A DNA stretch of 35,699 nucleotides from Oceanicola sp. S124 (GCF_000220565.1 NZ_AFPM01000086.1:1-35699), one strand, 5' to 3'. Positions 7,919 to 16,958 are shown, counted from the first letter of the stretch. The notes: generated by a model not told the origin, from the letters alone. Numbers and translations are program-made.

Positions 7919-9121
7919 ATGAAGACCTTTATGACAACCGCCGCGACGGTCGCTCTTGTTGCGGGCATGGCCCAGGCTGCTGACGGGACGGTGAAAGTCG
8001 GCGTGCTGAACGATCAAAGCACGTCGTTCTCGGCGCTCGGCGGCTCCGAGGTCGTGGTGGCCGTTGAGATGGCGATTGCGGATTTCGGCGGAGAAGTCCT
8101 TGGCAAGCCGATCGAATTCGTATCCGCCGATCATCAGAACAAGCCCGACGTGGCGCTGTCGATCGCCCGCGAATGGCTGGATACCGAAGGTGTCGATGTC
8201 ATCATGGACGTGCCGAACTCGGCCGTGGCCCTGGGGCTGAACACCCTGATCGGGGACAGCGGCAAGATGGGCCTTTTCGTCTCGCCCCTGACCGACCGGC
8301 CGACCGAGGCCGATTGCAACGGTCACGTTCTGGCCTGGGCCTATGACGCCTATTCGACCGTTGGGACCGCGGTGAATGCGCAGCTCGACAAGGGGCTGAA
8401 AAGCTTCTTCACCCTCTCGCCCGACTACGAGGCGGGCAAGGTGATGGCCAGCTGGGTGGAAACCGCCGTGACCGAGGGCGGGGGTGAGGTCGTCGGTGCG
8501 GTGGCGGCCCCGCTCGGCACCACCGATTTCTCGTCTTACATCCTTCAGGCACAGGCGTCGGGGGCAGAAGTCATCCAGATCAACCTGAACGGCTCGGAAC
8601 TGATCAATGCCCTGAAGCAAGTGCAGGAATTCGGGCTGATCGCATCCGGCATGGAGGTCGCGGTGACCTTCCTGCACCAGTCCGACGCCCGGTCGATCGG
8701 GGCCGAGGCGCTGGAAGGCGTGCAGTTCGCCGCGCCCTGGTTCTGGACCCAGGACGAGGCCGCCCGCGACTTCGGCACCCGGATGATGGAAGCCACGGGC
8801 AACGCCCCGGGCTGGGTTGCTGCCGGCAATTATTCGGCTGCGATGACCTATCTCAAGGCTGTCGAAGCGGCCGGTACGGATGAACCCGAAGCGGTGATCG
8901 CCCAGATGGAATCCATGGATCTGGACGACCTCTTCGTCCACAACGGCGAGCTGTATCCGAACGGGCGCCTGATCCATGACATGTACCTGCTCGAGGTGCG
9001 CTCGCCCGCCGAGATCGGTGACAGCCAGGAATATTTCAAACTGGAGGCGACGGTGCTTGCCGAGACGGCCTTCCAGCCGCTCAGCGCCACCACCTGCCCG
9101 CTGGTCAACGCGAACGGCTGA
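7919..9121 (+). CDS. Liv-type ABC transporter periplasmic substrate-binding protein
   Basis: A 400-aa type I periplasmic binding protein of the branched-chain amino acid (HAAT) family. It has an N-terminal Sec signal peptide, MKTFMTTAATVALVAGMAQA, with an Ala-x-Ala cleavage site before ADG. The mature protein begins VKVGVLNDQS, the usual first strand of this fold, and the middle holds SPDYEAGKVMASW and the hinge region. GGGAGGATG precedes the start. It opens the first importer operon and is the only binding protein in the window, so it may serve both permease sets. Relatives of this family also bind aromatic and other carboxylic acids. By context the ligand may be a steroid-derived or alicyclic acid rather than an amino acid. 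Confidence 0.9.
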   Translation: MKTFMTTAATVALVAGMAQAADGTVKVGVLNDQSTSFSALGGSEVVVAVEMAIADFGGEVLGKPIEFVSADHQNKPDVALSIAREWLDTEGVDVIMDVPNSAVALGLNTLIGDSGKMGLFVSPLTDRPTEADCNGHVLAWAYDAYSTVGTAVNAQLDKGLKSFFTLSPDYEAGKVMASWVETAVTEGGGEVVGAVAAPLGTTDFSSYILQAQASGAEVIQINLNGSELINALKQVQEFGLIASGMEVAVTFLHQSDARSIGAEALEGVQFAAPWFWTQDEAARDFGTRMMEATGNAPGWVAAGNYSAAMTYLKAVEAAGTDEPEAVIAQMESMDLDDLFVHNGELYPNGRLIHDMYLLEVRSPAEIGDSQEYFKLEATVLAETAFQPLSATTCPLVNANG

Positions 9122-9128
9122 GCACGGC

Positions 9129-9416
9129 ATGGCCGGGTACCTGGTTTTCGACCTCGAGATCACCGACCCCGCGGCTTGGGAGGAATACCGCCGTGAGGCG
9201 GGGCCGGTGATGGACGCGGCAGGCGGGCATTTCGTGATGGCAAGCGCCAGCATCGAACCGCTCGAGGGCGACTGGCATCCCGCCAGCCTCTCGGTTGTGG
9301 CTTTCCCCAGCTATGAGGCGGCGCGGGCATACTACCATTCGCCCCCCTACCAGTCCCTCGTGCCCCTGCGGCAGCGTGCTGCACGTGGGCACGGGGTTCT
9401 TATCAAAGGACTGTGA
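9129..9416 (+). CDS. DUF1330-family small protein
   Basis: A 95-aa protein of the DUF1330 type, a ferredoxin-like dimeric α+β fold. The pattern MAGYLVFDLEITDPAAWEEY, then GGHFVMA, PASLSVVAFPSYEAARAYYHSPPYQ and a C-terminal hydrophobic strand fits this family. It starts 7 bp after the binding-protein stop and ends one base before the LivG start codon, so it is embedded in the importer operon. Family members have no established reaction. A role as a small isomerase, lactonase or binding protein for the imported compound is only a guess. A longer in-frame ORF begins inside the binding-protein gene, but the ATG at 9129 gives the normal family length. Confidence 0.8.
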   Translation: MAGYLVFDLEITDPAAWEEYRREAGPVMDAAGGHFVMASASIEPLEGDWHPASLSVVAFPSYEAARAYYHSPPYQSLVPLRQRAARGHGVLIKGL

Positions 9417-9417
9417 G

Positions 9418-10170
9418 ATGACGGATACGATCATCGAGACCCGGGGGCTGGTGCGCCGGTTCTCGGGCTTCACGGCCGTGGACGGCGTGAACCTGAAGAT
9501 CGCGCGCAATTCGGTACATGCGCTGATCGGGCCGAACGGGGCGGGCAAGACCACGGTCTTCAACCTGATTTCCAAGTTCCTTGCACCAAGCGAGGGGCAG
9601 ATCCTGTTCAACGGTCGCGACATCACCCGGACAAAGCCCGCCGAAGTGGCGCGGCAGGGCATGGTGCGCTCGTTCCAGATCTCGGCGATCTTCGGGCGCA
9701 TGACGGTCGCAGAAAACCTGCGTATCGCGCTCCAGCGTCCGACGGGCCTGTCGATGAACTTCCTGCGTGGTGACACCGTGCTGGCGGGGCTGGACGGGCG
9801 GGTCGACGAATTGCTCGACGCGGTCGGGATGCTGGACTGGCGCGACCGTCCGGCGGCGGGCCTGCCCTATGGGCGCAAGCGGGCGCTGGAGTTTGCCACA
9901 ACGCTGGCGCTCGACCCCGAGCTGATGCTGCTGGACGAGCCGATGGCGGGGCTGGGCACCGAGGATATCGAACGCATCACCGCCCTGATTGCAGGCGAGG
10001 CGCAGCGGCGCACCATCCTGATGGTGGAGCACAATCTGTCGGTGGTGGCCGAGCTGGCCGACCGGATCACGGTGCTGGCGCGCGGCAATATGCTGGCCGA
10101 AGGCAATTACGCCGATATCTCTGCCGACGAGGCGGTGATTGAAGCCTATATCGGGGGCGACATTGACTGA
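9418..10170 (+). CDS. livG: ABC importer ATPase, LivG type
   Basis: A 250-aa ATP-binding subunit with Walker A GPNGAGKTT, the LivG-type signature region LPYGRKRALEFATTLA in place of a classical LSGGQ, Walker B LMLLDEPMAGL and the switch His (MVEHNL). It provides one of the two nucleotide-binding domains for the permease encoded downstream. It starts one base after the DUF1330 stop, and its end overlaps the TTG start of the next gene. The substrate is set by the binding protein and permease, so the liv symbol denotes family only. Confidence 0.9.
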   Translation: MTDTIIETRGLVRRFSGFTAVDGVNLKIARNSVHALIGPNGAGKTTVFNLISKFLAPSEGQILFNGRDITRTKPAEVARQGMVRSFQISAIFGRMTVAENLRIALQRPTGLSMNFLRGDTVLAGLDGRVDELLDAVGMLDWRDRPAAGLPYGRKRALEFATTLALDPELMLLDEPMAGLGTEDIERITALIAGEAQRRTILMVEHNLSVVAELADRITVLARGNMLAEGNYADISADEAVIEAYIGGDID

Positions 10171-10870
10171 GCAACCTGTACTCGAAGTGTCCGGCCTTGA
10201 GGCCTGGTATGGCGAAAGCCAGGCGCTGCACGGCATGGATTTCGTCGTCAATCGCGGCGAGGTGGTGTCGCTTCTGGGCCGCAACGGCGCGGGCAAGTCG
10301 TCCACCCTGCGCAGCATCGTCGGGCTGATGCGCCGCACCCGTGGCGAGGTGCGCCTGCACGGGCAGAGCATCCTCGGAAAGGCGCCAGAGCAGATCGGGC
10401 GCATGGGTCTTGCCTGGTGCCCGGAAGAGCGCGGCATCTTCAACAGCCTGACCGTGGCCGAGAACCTGCGCCTGCCGCCGGTGGTGGCCAGGGGCGGCAT
10501 GAGCGAGGAGGAACTGCTGGCGCTGTTCCCCAATCTCAGGGAACGCTGGCGCAGCCCGGGCGGCAAGCTTTCGGGCGGCGAACAGCAGATGCTCGCCATC
10601 GCCCGCATCCTGCGCACCGGGGCCGACATCCTGCTGCTGGACGAGCCGACCGAGGGGCTGGCCCCCGTCATCGTGCAGGAGATCGCCGAGGTCGTGCGCG
10701 CCATCAAGGCCCGCGGCCTGACCGTGGTGCTGGTGGAGCAAAACTACCGTTTCGCCTCGCGCCTGTCGGATCGCCACTACGTCGTGGAACACGGCAGGGT
10801 GATCGACAGCATGGACCGCGGTGGCCTGGAACAGAACCGTGCCCGCATCGAAACCTATCTGAAGGCCTGA
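10163..10870 (+). CDS. livF: ABC importer ATPase, LivF type (TTG start)
   Basis: A 235-aa ATPase with Walker A GRNGAGKSS, signature LSGGEQQMLAIARIL and Walker B ILLLDEPTEGLAP. The latter is typical of LivF. No ATG gives a full-length protein. TTG at 10163 (MTEQPVLEVSGLEAWYG) yields the usual family length, lies within the last codons of livG and has GGGGGC just upstream, so start by coupled translation is likely. An upstream in-frame TTG at 10139 is also possible but has no ribosome-binding sequence that I can see. It pairs with the LivG protein to drive the fused permease next to it. Confidence 0.88.
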   Translation: MTEQPVLEVSGLEAWYGESQALHGMDFVVNRGEVVSLLGRNGAGKSSTLRSIVGLMRRTRGEVRLHGQSILGKAPEQIGRMGLAWCPEERGIFNSLTVAENLRLPPVVARGGMSEEELLALFPNLRERWRSPGGKLSGGEQQMLAIARILRTGADILLLDEPTEGLAPVIVQEIAEVVRAIKARGLTVVLVEQNYRFASRLSDRHYVVEHGRVIDSMDRGGLEQNRARIETYLKA

Positions 10871-10871
10871 C

Positions 10872-12797
10872 ATGACCGAGCTTCTGGGAATTCCCCCCGT
10901 CCTTCTTTTCGGCCAGCTTCTGATAGGCCTGATCAACGGCCTGTTCTATGCCCTGATGAGCATGGGCGTGGCCATCATCTTCGGCATGTTGCGGATCGGC
11001 AATTTCGTGCATGGCGCGCAATACATGCTGGGGGCCTTCGGGGCCTGGTTCCTCATCAGCCTGCCAGATCTCTTCCCCGGCCTCGGCCTGCCGTCCCTGG
11101 GCTATTGGTGGGCCTTGGTGCTGGTGCCGCCGGCGGTCGCGGTGATCGGCGCGCTGATGGAGCGGGTCTTCATCCGCCGGGTCTACAACCTTGAACATGC
11201 CTACGGGCTCTTGCTGACCGTCGGCATGGCCTTCGTGATCGAGGGTCTGTTCAATGTGAAATTCGGCGCCGCCGGGCAGCAATACGGCGTGCCCGACCTG
11301 CTGAAGGGCGGCGTGAACCTGGGCTTCATGTTTCTGCCGATCTACCGCATCTGGGTGATCGTGGCCGCGCTGGTGGTCTGTTTCGGCACCTGGGCGGTGA
11401 TCGAGCGCACCCGGCTGGGCGCCTATCTGCGGGCTGCGACCGAAAACCCCGATCTGGTGCGCACCTTCGGGATCAACGTGCCCCGGATGCTGATGTTGAC
11501 CTATGCTTTCGGTGTCGGTCTGGCCGGTCTGACCGGCGTCATGGCGGCGCCGATCTACCAGGTCAGCCCGCAGATGGGGCAGTCGATCATCATCACCATC
11601 TTCGCGGTCGTGGTCATCGGCGGCATGGGTTCGATCATGGGCGCCATCGTCAGCGGCATCGGGCTGGGGGTCATCGAGGGGCTGACCAAGGTGTTCTGGC
11701 CCGAGGCCTCCTCGACGGCGATCTTCATCTGCATGGCGCTGGTGCTGATCCTGCGGCCACAGGGGCTGTTCGGCAAGGAAACCTCGGCCCATTCCGGCGC
11801 CGACATCACCATTGCCCGGCGCGAAAGCATTCTGGAAAACGGCCGGATCTGGATCCCGGTGCTGGCCATCGGCGGCCTGCTTCTGCCCTACCTGGTCTAC
11901 CCGGTCTTCGCGATGAAGATCCTGTGTTTCGCGCTCTTCGCCTGCGCCTATAACCTGATCTTCGGCTATGTCGGCCTGCTGGCCTTTGGTCATGCGGCCT
12001 TTTTCGGGGCCTCGGCCTATGGCACGGCGCATCTCGCCTCGGTCTGGGGCTGGTCGCCCGAGGCCTCGCTTCTGGGCGGGGTGGTGCTTGCCACCGGGCT
12101 TGGCGCGCTGTTCGGCTGGCTGGCGATCCGGCGGCAGGGTCTTTACTTCGCGATGATCACCCTTGCGCTGGCGCAGGTGCTGGTCTTCTACGCGGTGCAG
12201 GCGAACTGGACCCATGGCGAGGACGGCATTCAGTCGGTGCCGCGCGGGATGCTGTTCGGGGTCTTCGACCTGAACGACATGATGACGATGTATTTCTTCG
12301 TCCTCGCGGTTTTCCTGATCGGTTTCGCCTTCATCTACCGACTGCTGCGGTCGCCCTTCGGGCAGGTGCTGCGCGCGATCCGCGACAACGAGGCGCGGGC
12401 GACCTCGCTTGGCTACTCGACCGAGCGTTTCAAGCTGATCGCCTTTACCCTGTCGGCCCTGCTGGCAGGCGTCGCGGGCGGCGTGAAGGCGCTTGTGTTC
12501 CAGATTGCCTCCCTGGCGGACCTGCATTTCATGACCTCGGCCGATGCCCTCCTGATGACGCTGATCGGCGGCGTGGGCACGATCCTTGGCCCGGTGGTGG
12601 GTGCGGCAATCGTGGTGACGTTGCAGCGCGAATTCGCGGAGTTCGGCGCCTGGGTCATCGTGGTGCAGGGGGCGGCCTTTGTCCTTTGCGTGCTGTTCCT
12701 GCGGCAGGGCGTTGTGGGCACGCTGGAAAACTGGCTGGGCCGACGGGCTGAACGGGCGCGCGAGGCGGGCCTCTCCCGCCGCGATCCGGCGGAATGA
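10872..12797 (+). CDS. Fused LivH-LivM ABC permease
   Basis: A 641-aa membrane protein made of two permeases in one chain. Residues 1 to about 300 are LivH-like (LINGLFYALMSMGVAIIFGMLR at the start, VVVIGGMGSIMGAIVSGI later). Residues from about 325 are LivM-like (GYVGLLAFGHAAFFGASAYG, and LRAIRDNEARATSLGYS, the coupling segment). About 16 hydrophobic segments can be seen. LivH and LivM are normally separate genes; here no stop or restart lies between them and the linker around residue 300-325 is hydrophilic. The ATG follows the livF stop by one base. It should form the whole transmembrane pore of the importer on its own. Confidence 0.88.
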   Translation: MTELLGIPPVLLFGQLLIGLINGLFYALMSMGVAIIFGMLRIGNFVHGAQYMLGAFGAWFLISLPDLFPGLGLPSLGYWWALVLVPPAVAVIGALMERVFIRRVYNLEHAYGLLLTVGMAFVIEGLFNVKFGAAGQQYGVPDLLKGGVNLGFMFLPIYRIWVIVAALVVCFGTWAVIERTRLGAYLRAATENPDLVRTFGINVPRMLMLTYAFGVGLAGLTGVMAAPIYQVSPQMGQSIIITIFAVVVIGGMGSIMGAIVSGIGLGVIEGLTKVFWPEASSTAIFICMALVLILRPQGLFGKETSAHSGADITIARRESILENGRIWIPVLAIGGLLLPYLVYPVFAMKILCFALFACAYNLIFGYVGLLAFGHAAFFGASAYGTAHLASVWGWSPEASLLGGVVLATGLGALFGWLAIRRQGLYFAMITLALAQVLVFYAVQANWTHGEDGIQSVPRGMLFGVFDLNDMMTMYFFVLAVFLIGFAFIYRLLRSPFGQVLRAIRDNEARATSLGYSTERFKLIAFTLSALLAGVAGGVKALVFQIASLADLHFMTSADALLMTLIGGVGTILGPVVGAAIVVTLQREFAEFGAWVIVVQGAAFVLCVLFLRQGVVGTLENWLGRRAERAREAGLSRRDPAE

Positions 12798-13546
12798 GCG
12801 CCGCGGTCGTGATCGGCGCAGGCCCGGGGCTGGGCCTGTCGCTGGTGCGGGCCTGTGCCAGCGCCGGGTACGCGACGGGCTTCATCGGCCGCCGGGCCGG
12901 CGCGGTCGCGGGATATGGTGAAACGCTGGCGGCCGAGGGGCTGTCGGACACGCTTGGAACCTGCGGTGATGCCGCCGATCCGGTGTCGCTGACCGGCGCG
13001 CTGGATCGCTTGAGGCAGGCGCAGGGCGCGCCCGAGCTTCTGATCTGCAATGCGGCCATCGTCGAACCCTCACGCTTCGTGACGCCCTCCGGGATCGAGA
13101 CGGCGCGATATGCCGATGCGCCGGGCTGGCAGGCCCGGGGCGCGCCGCTGGATGCCGAGACGCTGGTGGCGCAGTTCCGCGCCAATGTGGCCGGGGCCCT
13201 GACGGCGGCGCAGCATGTCGCGCCGGACATGATCGCGCAGGGCAGGGGGACGATCCTGCTGACCGGCGGTGCACTGGCCTTTGGCCCCTGGATCGAATGG
13301 GGGGCGGTGTCGCTCGGCAAGGCGGCGCTGCGCAGTCTCGGGCAGTCGCTGGCGTTGGAGCTGGGGCCGCACGGTGTTCAGGTGGCCGTTGTGGCGATCC
13401 ACGGCACCATGGCGCCGGGCACGCCCTATGACCCTGATCTGGTGGCGGAGCATTACCTGTCCCTCCATCGCCGCCCGCGCCCTGATTGGACGGTGGACGC
13501 GCATTACAAGATGAACGAGGACGACGGAAAGGATCCCGACAGATGA
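12794..13546 (+). CDS. SDR-fold protein lacking the catalytic Tyr
   Basis: A 250-aa Rossmann-fold protein with GAGPGLG at residues 8-14, LICNAAIV in place of NNAG, and LGKAALRSLGQSLALELGP as the active-site helix. Lys176 is kept but the Tyr position (172) is Val, and the catalytic Ser region reads LLTGGALAF. It belongs to a recognisable branch of SDR proteins without the Tyr, so it is probably not a standard dehydrogenase. It overlaps the permease gene by 4 bp (ATGA) and the next SDR by 4 bp, so it is translated as part of the importer operon. Function unknown. Confidence 0.82.
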   Translation: MSAAVVIGAGPGLGLSLVRACASAGYATGFIGRRAGAVAGYGETLAAEGLSDTLGTCGDAADPVSLTGALDRLRQAQGAPELLICNAAIVEPSRFVTPSGIETARYADAPGWQARGAPLDAETLVAQFRANVAGALTAAQHVAPDMIAQGRGTILLTGGALAFGPWIEWGAVSLGKAALRSLGQSLALELGPHGVQVAVVAIHGTMAPGTPYDPDLVAEHYLSLHRRPRPDWTVDAHYKMNEDDGKDPDR

Positions 13547-14340
13547 TAGAGACGCCCCTTCGACTCGATGGCCGCGTGGCGCTTGTCACCGGCGGGGCCA
13601 GCGGCATCGGCGCCGCCATCGCGGCGCGGCTTGCCGCGCTGGGGGCACGCGTGGTGCTGGCGGACATGAACGCCGACGGACTGGCCGCGGCCCGTGCCGA
13701 AACCGGCGCGGAGGCCTGCGTCAGCGGTGACGTAAGTCGCGCCGAGGATGTCACGCGCATGGTGGCCGAGGCTGCCACGGCCACAGGTCCAGTCGAGCTT
13801 CTGGTCAATGCCGCCGGGATCGCGGATACGTTCCGCCCCGTGCAGGACTGTGATCCCGAAAGTTGGCAGAAGGTGCTCGACGTCAACCTGCGGGGCTGCT
13901 TCCTGATGTGCCGGGCGGTCGGCCCGGCCATGCTGTCGGCACGGCGGGGCGCGGTTGTGAACGTCTCGTCCATGGTGGCGCCTGTCGCGTTTCCGGGCCG
14001 CTCGGCCTATGGGGTCAGCAAGGCGGGGGTCGATCACCTGACCAAGGCGCTGGCCTGCGAATGGGGCCCTGCGGGGGTCCGGGTGAACGCCATTGCCCCC
14101 GCCTATACCCGCACGCCGATGGTGCAGAAGCTGATTGATGACAAGGCGCTGGACTTCGGCGTGATCGAGCGGCGCACGCCGCTGGGGCGCCTCGCCCTGC
14201 CCGACGAGATGGCCAAGGCGACCGCTTTTCTGCTGTCGGACTGGGCGTCCTATGTCACCGGGACGGTGCTGCCGGTGGACGGTGGCTGGCTGGCCTATGG
14301 GGCGGCAGGGGATGTGGATCGTTTCGGCGCAGCGGGCTGA
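13543..14340 (+). CDS. Short-chain dehydrogenase/reductase
   Basis: A 265-aa classical SDR with GGASGIG (residues 17-23), LVNAAG near 88 and Ser143, Tyr156, Lys160 (SAYGVSKAG) all present. The C-terminal GTVLPVDGGW is the usual cofactor-side strand. It overlaps the previous gene as ATGA. Last gene of the 7919-14340 operon, followed by a strong hairpin. Likely an active NAD-dependent alcohol dehydrogenase or 3-oxoacyl reductase. The exact substrate is not readable. Confidence 0.88.
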   Translation: MIETPLRLDGRVALVTGGASGIGAAIAARLAALGARVVLADMNADGLAAARAETGAEACVSGDVSRAEDVTRMVAEAATATGPVELLVNAAGIADTFRPVQDCDPESWQKVLDVNLRGCFLMCRAVGPAMLSARRGAVVNVSSMVAPVAFPGRSAYGVSKAGVDHLTKALACEWGPAGVRVNAIAPAYTRTPMVQKLIDDKALDFGVIERRTPLGRLALPDEMAKATAFLLSDWASYVTGTVLPVDGGWLAYGAAGDVDRFGAAG

Positions 14341-14363
14341 GCCGGCTCAGCCCAGACCCAAAG

Positions 14364-14392
14364 AAAACGGGCGCCTTCTCGGCGCCCGTTTT
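14364..14392. terminator. Bidirectional intrinsic terminator
   Basis: AAAACGGGCGCC (14364-14375), TTCTC loop, GGCGCCCGTTTT (14381-14392). A 12-bp stem has A/T tails on both arms, so it can stop transcription from both the SDR (+) and the fadD3-like gene (-), which converge here. Confidence 0.88.
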
Positions 14393-14421
14393 CCTTCCTG
14401 CCAGACCGGTGGCCCGGGCGA

Positions 14422-15993
14422 TCACGCCGGTTCCGCCGCCAGTTCACGTTTCAGCACCTTGCCCTGGGCGCTGACCGGCAGGGCCGCGCGGATCTCGACC
14501 ACGCGCGGCACCTTGTAATTGGCCATCTGTTCGCGCGCCCAGGCGATGATCTCGGCCTCGGTCGCACTCTGGCCGGGGCGCAGCACGACGAAGGCCTTGC
14601 CAACCTCGCCCATGCGCGCGTCGGGGATGCCGATCACAGCCACCTGACCAATCGCGGGGTGGTTGGACAGCATCCGCTCGATCTCGGCCGGGTAGCAGTT
14701 GAAACCGCCGGTGATGTACATGTCCTTCAGCCGGTCCTCGACCACGAGGTTGCCCGCGTCGTCGAACCGGCCCACGTCGCCGGTATGCAGCCAGCCCTCG
14801 GCGTCGATGGTCGCTGCCGTCGCTTCCGGGTCGTCGAAATAGCCCTGCATGACGATATAGCCGCGAATGCGGATCTCGCCGGTCTCGCCCTGCGGCAGCT
14901 GGGTGCCGTCTTCACCGAAGACGGCGATCTCGACGCCCGGCATCGGGGTGCCGGCGGTCTTGGCCACGACTTCGATCGGGTCGGAGGTATGGCACATGGT
15001 GCCATAGCCGCCACATTCGGTCAGGCCATAGCCATTGCAGACCCCTTCGCAGCCCAGATCGGTCTTCATCCGCTCGACAAGGATCGAGGGGATGACCGCG
15101 CCGCCGGTGATCCCGAGGCGCAGCGACGACCTGTCGGTGTCCTCGAAGCCCGGATGGTTCAGCATTCCCTGAAAGATCGCGGGCGGGCCGGGAATGACCG
15201 AAACGCGCTCGGCTCCGACACGGGCCAGGACCTCGCCCGGATCATAGGCCTGATGCGGAAGCACGGTGGCCCCCACGATCAACGAGCCGATGGCGCCTCC
15301 GCGATAGCCGAAAGCGTGGAAGAACGGTGGGATGACAAGGGTGCGGTCGCCCCGGCGCATGCCGACACGTTCGGTCCATGCGGCGACCACGCGCAGGAAC
15401 TGCTGATGTGCATACATCACCCCCTTGGAGCGCCCGGTGGTTCCCGAGGTGAACAGGATGTCGCAGATCGTCTCGGGGGTCAGCGCCGCTTCACGCGCGG
15501 CAAGCTCCGCATCCTCGACGTCCTCGGCGCGGGCCATGAAATCCGCCCATGCGGTATCGCTGCCAGCATTGTCCAGCACCACCACCTCGTTCAGCTGGGC
15601 ACGGACCTTGTCGTTCAGCAGGTCGGGGAAGTGCCGGTCGAGGAACTGGCCCACCGAGACCACCAGCTTGGCGCCGCCGCGCAGCGCGAGGTCTTCGATC
15701 TCGGCGCTGCGGAACCGGGTTGAAACCGGGATCATGATCGCGCCCGCGCTGGCCGCGCCCATGGCCGCGATCAGCCAGTTCGCGCAGTTCGGCGCCATGA
15801 TCATGATCCGGTCGCCCGCCTCGATCCCCGAGGCGATCAGCGCCTTGGCGAAGCGGCGACGCTCCGCGTCGAAGTCACGAAAGCTGAGCGTGACACCACC
15901 ATCCTCGATATAGGGGCTGTCGCCATAGACCTCGGCGGCCCGCGCACAGCAGGCAGGCAGGGTTGTGAAGGTCCAGCTTTGCGATTCGAGCAT
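14422..15993 (-). CDS. fadD3: FadD3-like HIP-CoA ligase (AMP-forming)
   Basis: A 523-aa acyl-CoA synthetase with LFTSGTTGRSKGVMYAH (phosphate loop), PPFFHAFGYRGG, YGLTECGGYGTMCH, GWLHTGDVGRFDDAGNLVVEDRLKDMY and C-terminal ALPVSAQGKVLKREL with the catalytic Lys. The combination CDILFTSGTTGRSKGV, NPFFHxFGY-like box, GYGLTE..GTMC and RLKDMYITGGFNCYPAE closely matches M. tuberculosis FadD3 as I remember it. That enzyme activates the propanoate side chain of HIP to start degradation of steroid rings C and D. The ATG at 15993 has AAGGGAGAG upstream; the longer reading to 16107 would run across the operator. Divergent from the SDR at 16161 with dyad D between. Orthology is inferred from remembered sequence. 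Confidence 0.82.
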   Translation of the reverse strand: MLESQSWTFTTLPACCARAAEVYGDSPYIEDGGVTLSFRDFDAERRRFAKALIASGIEAGDRIMIMAPNCANWLIAAMGAASAGAIMIPVSTRFRSAEIEDLALRGGAKLVVSVGQFLDRHFPDLLNDKVRAQLNEVVVLDNAGSDTAWADFMARAEDVEDAELAAREAALTPETICDILFTSGTTGRSKGVMYAHQQFLRVVAAWTERVGMRRGDRTLVIPPFFHAFGYRGGAIGSLIVGATVLPHQAYDPGEVLARVGAERVSVIPGPPAIFQGMLNHPGFEDTDRSSLRLGITGGAVIPSILVERMKTDLGCEGVCNGYGLTECGGYGTMCHTSDPIEVVAKTAGTPMPGVEIAVFGEDGTQLPQGETGEIRIRGYIVMQGYFDDPEATAATIDAEGWLHTGDVGRFDDAGNLVVEDRLKDMYITGGFNCYPAEIERMLSNHPAIGQVAVIGIPDARMGEVGKAFVVLRPGQSATEAEIIAWAREQMANYKVPRVVEIRAALPVSAQGKVLKRELAAEPA

Positions 15994-16082
15994 CCTGCTC
16001 TCCCTTGGCATCGAATTCCGGTGACCGGCGTCGCACACGGTCACGCCCTGCTTGCGACCTGCCCGAAAACCGCGGCAGGGTG

Positions 16083-16102
16083 CATCGTCCGATGAGACGA
16101 CG
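16083..16102. promoter_or_regulatory. Operator-like dyad D between fadD3 and an SDR
   Basis: CATCGTCC-GATG-AGACGACG. The left half is the consensus, the right half differs at two positions. It lies 90 bp upstream of fadD3 (-) and 59 bp upstream of the divergent SDR (+), so it may regulate both. Confidence 0.72.
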
Positions 16103-16160
16103 CCCATGCGCGCGGCGCGATGCTAGGGGCGTTCCAAGGAATGAGAAAGGGGCTTCTCTC

Positions 16161-16958
16161 ATGACATCTCCGGTTTCAAAAGCGGATATCCGTCTGGACG
16201 GGAAGGTGGCGATCGTCACTGGCGGCAGCCGTGGTATCGGCGCCGGCATCGCGGCCATGCTGCTGGCACAGGGGGCCGAGGTCGCGATCTGCGGACGCTC
16301 CGAACCCGAGACCCTGCCCGGGGGCGGCGGGCGCAAGGCGCGGTTCTGGTCCTGTGACGTGCGCGACGCCGAGGCGGTGTCAACCTTCGTCGATGCCGTG
16401 GGCGAGGCGTTCGGGCGCATCGACATCCTCGTGAACAACGCGGGCGGCGCACCGGCCTCGGATGCGGCGACGGCCTCGCCCCGGTTCCATGAAAAGATCA
16501 TGGCGCTGAACCTGATGGCGCCGATCCACATGTCACAGGCGGTGCATCGCTGGATGGTCAAGAACGACGAGGGCGGCTCGATCGTCAACATCGCCTCGGT
16601 CTCGGCCACCCGGCCGTCGCCCTGGACGGCGGTCTATGGCGCGGCGAAATCGGGCCTTCTGGGGCTGACCCGCAGCCTTGCCGCCGAATGGGGGCCGGTG
16701 ATCCGGGTCAATGCCATCGTGGTCGGGCTGGTCGACAGCGGCGGCGATGCGCTGCCCTATGGCGGGGTCGAGGCGCGCGACGCGATCGCCGCCTCGCTGC
16801 CTGCCAAGCGGCTCGGCCTGCCCGATGATATCGCGGCGGCTTCGCTCTATCTGGCCTCGCCGATGGCGGCCTACGTGTCGGGGGCGGTGCTGGATGTAAC
16901 GGGCGGCGGCGAGCGCCCGCTGTTCCTGGATCTGGTCGAACGGCACTCGAAGGGCTGA
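16161..16958 (+). CDS. Short-chain dehydrogenase/reductase
   Basis: A 265-aa classical SDR with GGSRGIG (residues 21-27), LVNNAGG near 90, and Ser146, Tyr159, Lys163 (AVYGAAKSG). The upstream in-frame extension to 16005 would cross dyad D and reads as low-complexity Arg-rich sequence. The ATG at 16161 with GAAAGGGG upstream is therefore chosen. Probably an active dehydrogenase or reductase for a cyclic alcohol or β-hydroxyacyl-CoA. It is transcribed alone, divergent from fadD3, and a hairpin follows. Confidence 0.88.
   Translation: MTSPVSKADIRLDGKVAIVTGGSRGIGAGIAAMLLAQGAEVAICGRSEPETLPGGGGRKARFWSCDVRDAEAVSTFVDAVGEAFGRIDILVNNAGGAPASDAATASPRFHEKIMALNLMAPIHMSQAVHRWMVKNDEGGSIVNIASVSATRPSPWTAVYGAAKSGLLGLTRSLAAEWGPVIRVNAIVVGLVDSGGDALPYGGVEARDAIAASLPAKRLGLPDDIAAASLYLASPMAAYVSGAVLDVTGGGERPLFLDLVERHSKG

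Noticed and set aside
9403-10707. Long minus-strand frame across livG and livF
   Set aside because: Shadow of two complete ATPase genes with intact Walker motifs on the plus strand.
10704-12527. 607-aa minus-strand open frame opposite the fused permease
   Set aside because: Polar, His/Asp/Gln-rich low-complexity sequence that is the antisense of membrane helices. No ribosome-binding site or family resemblance.
10872-12797. Separate livH and livM genes with a missed stop
   Set aside because: The frame is continuous through the hydrophilic linker near residue 300-325 and no ribosome-binding site with start codon is evident there. A true fusion is more likely.
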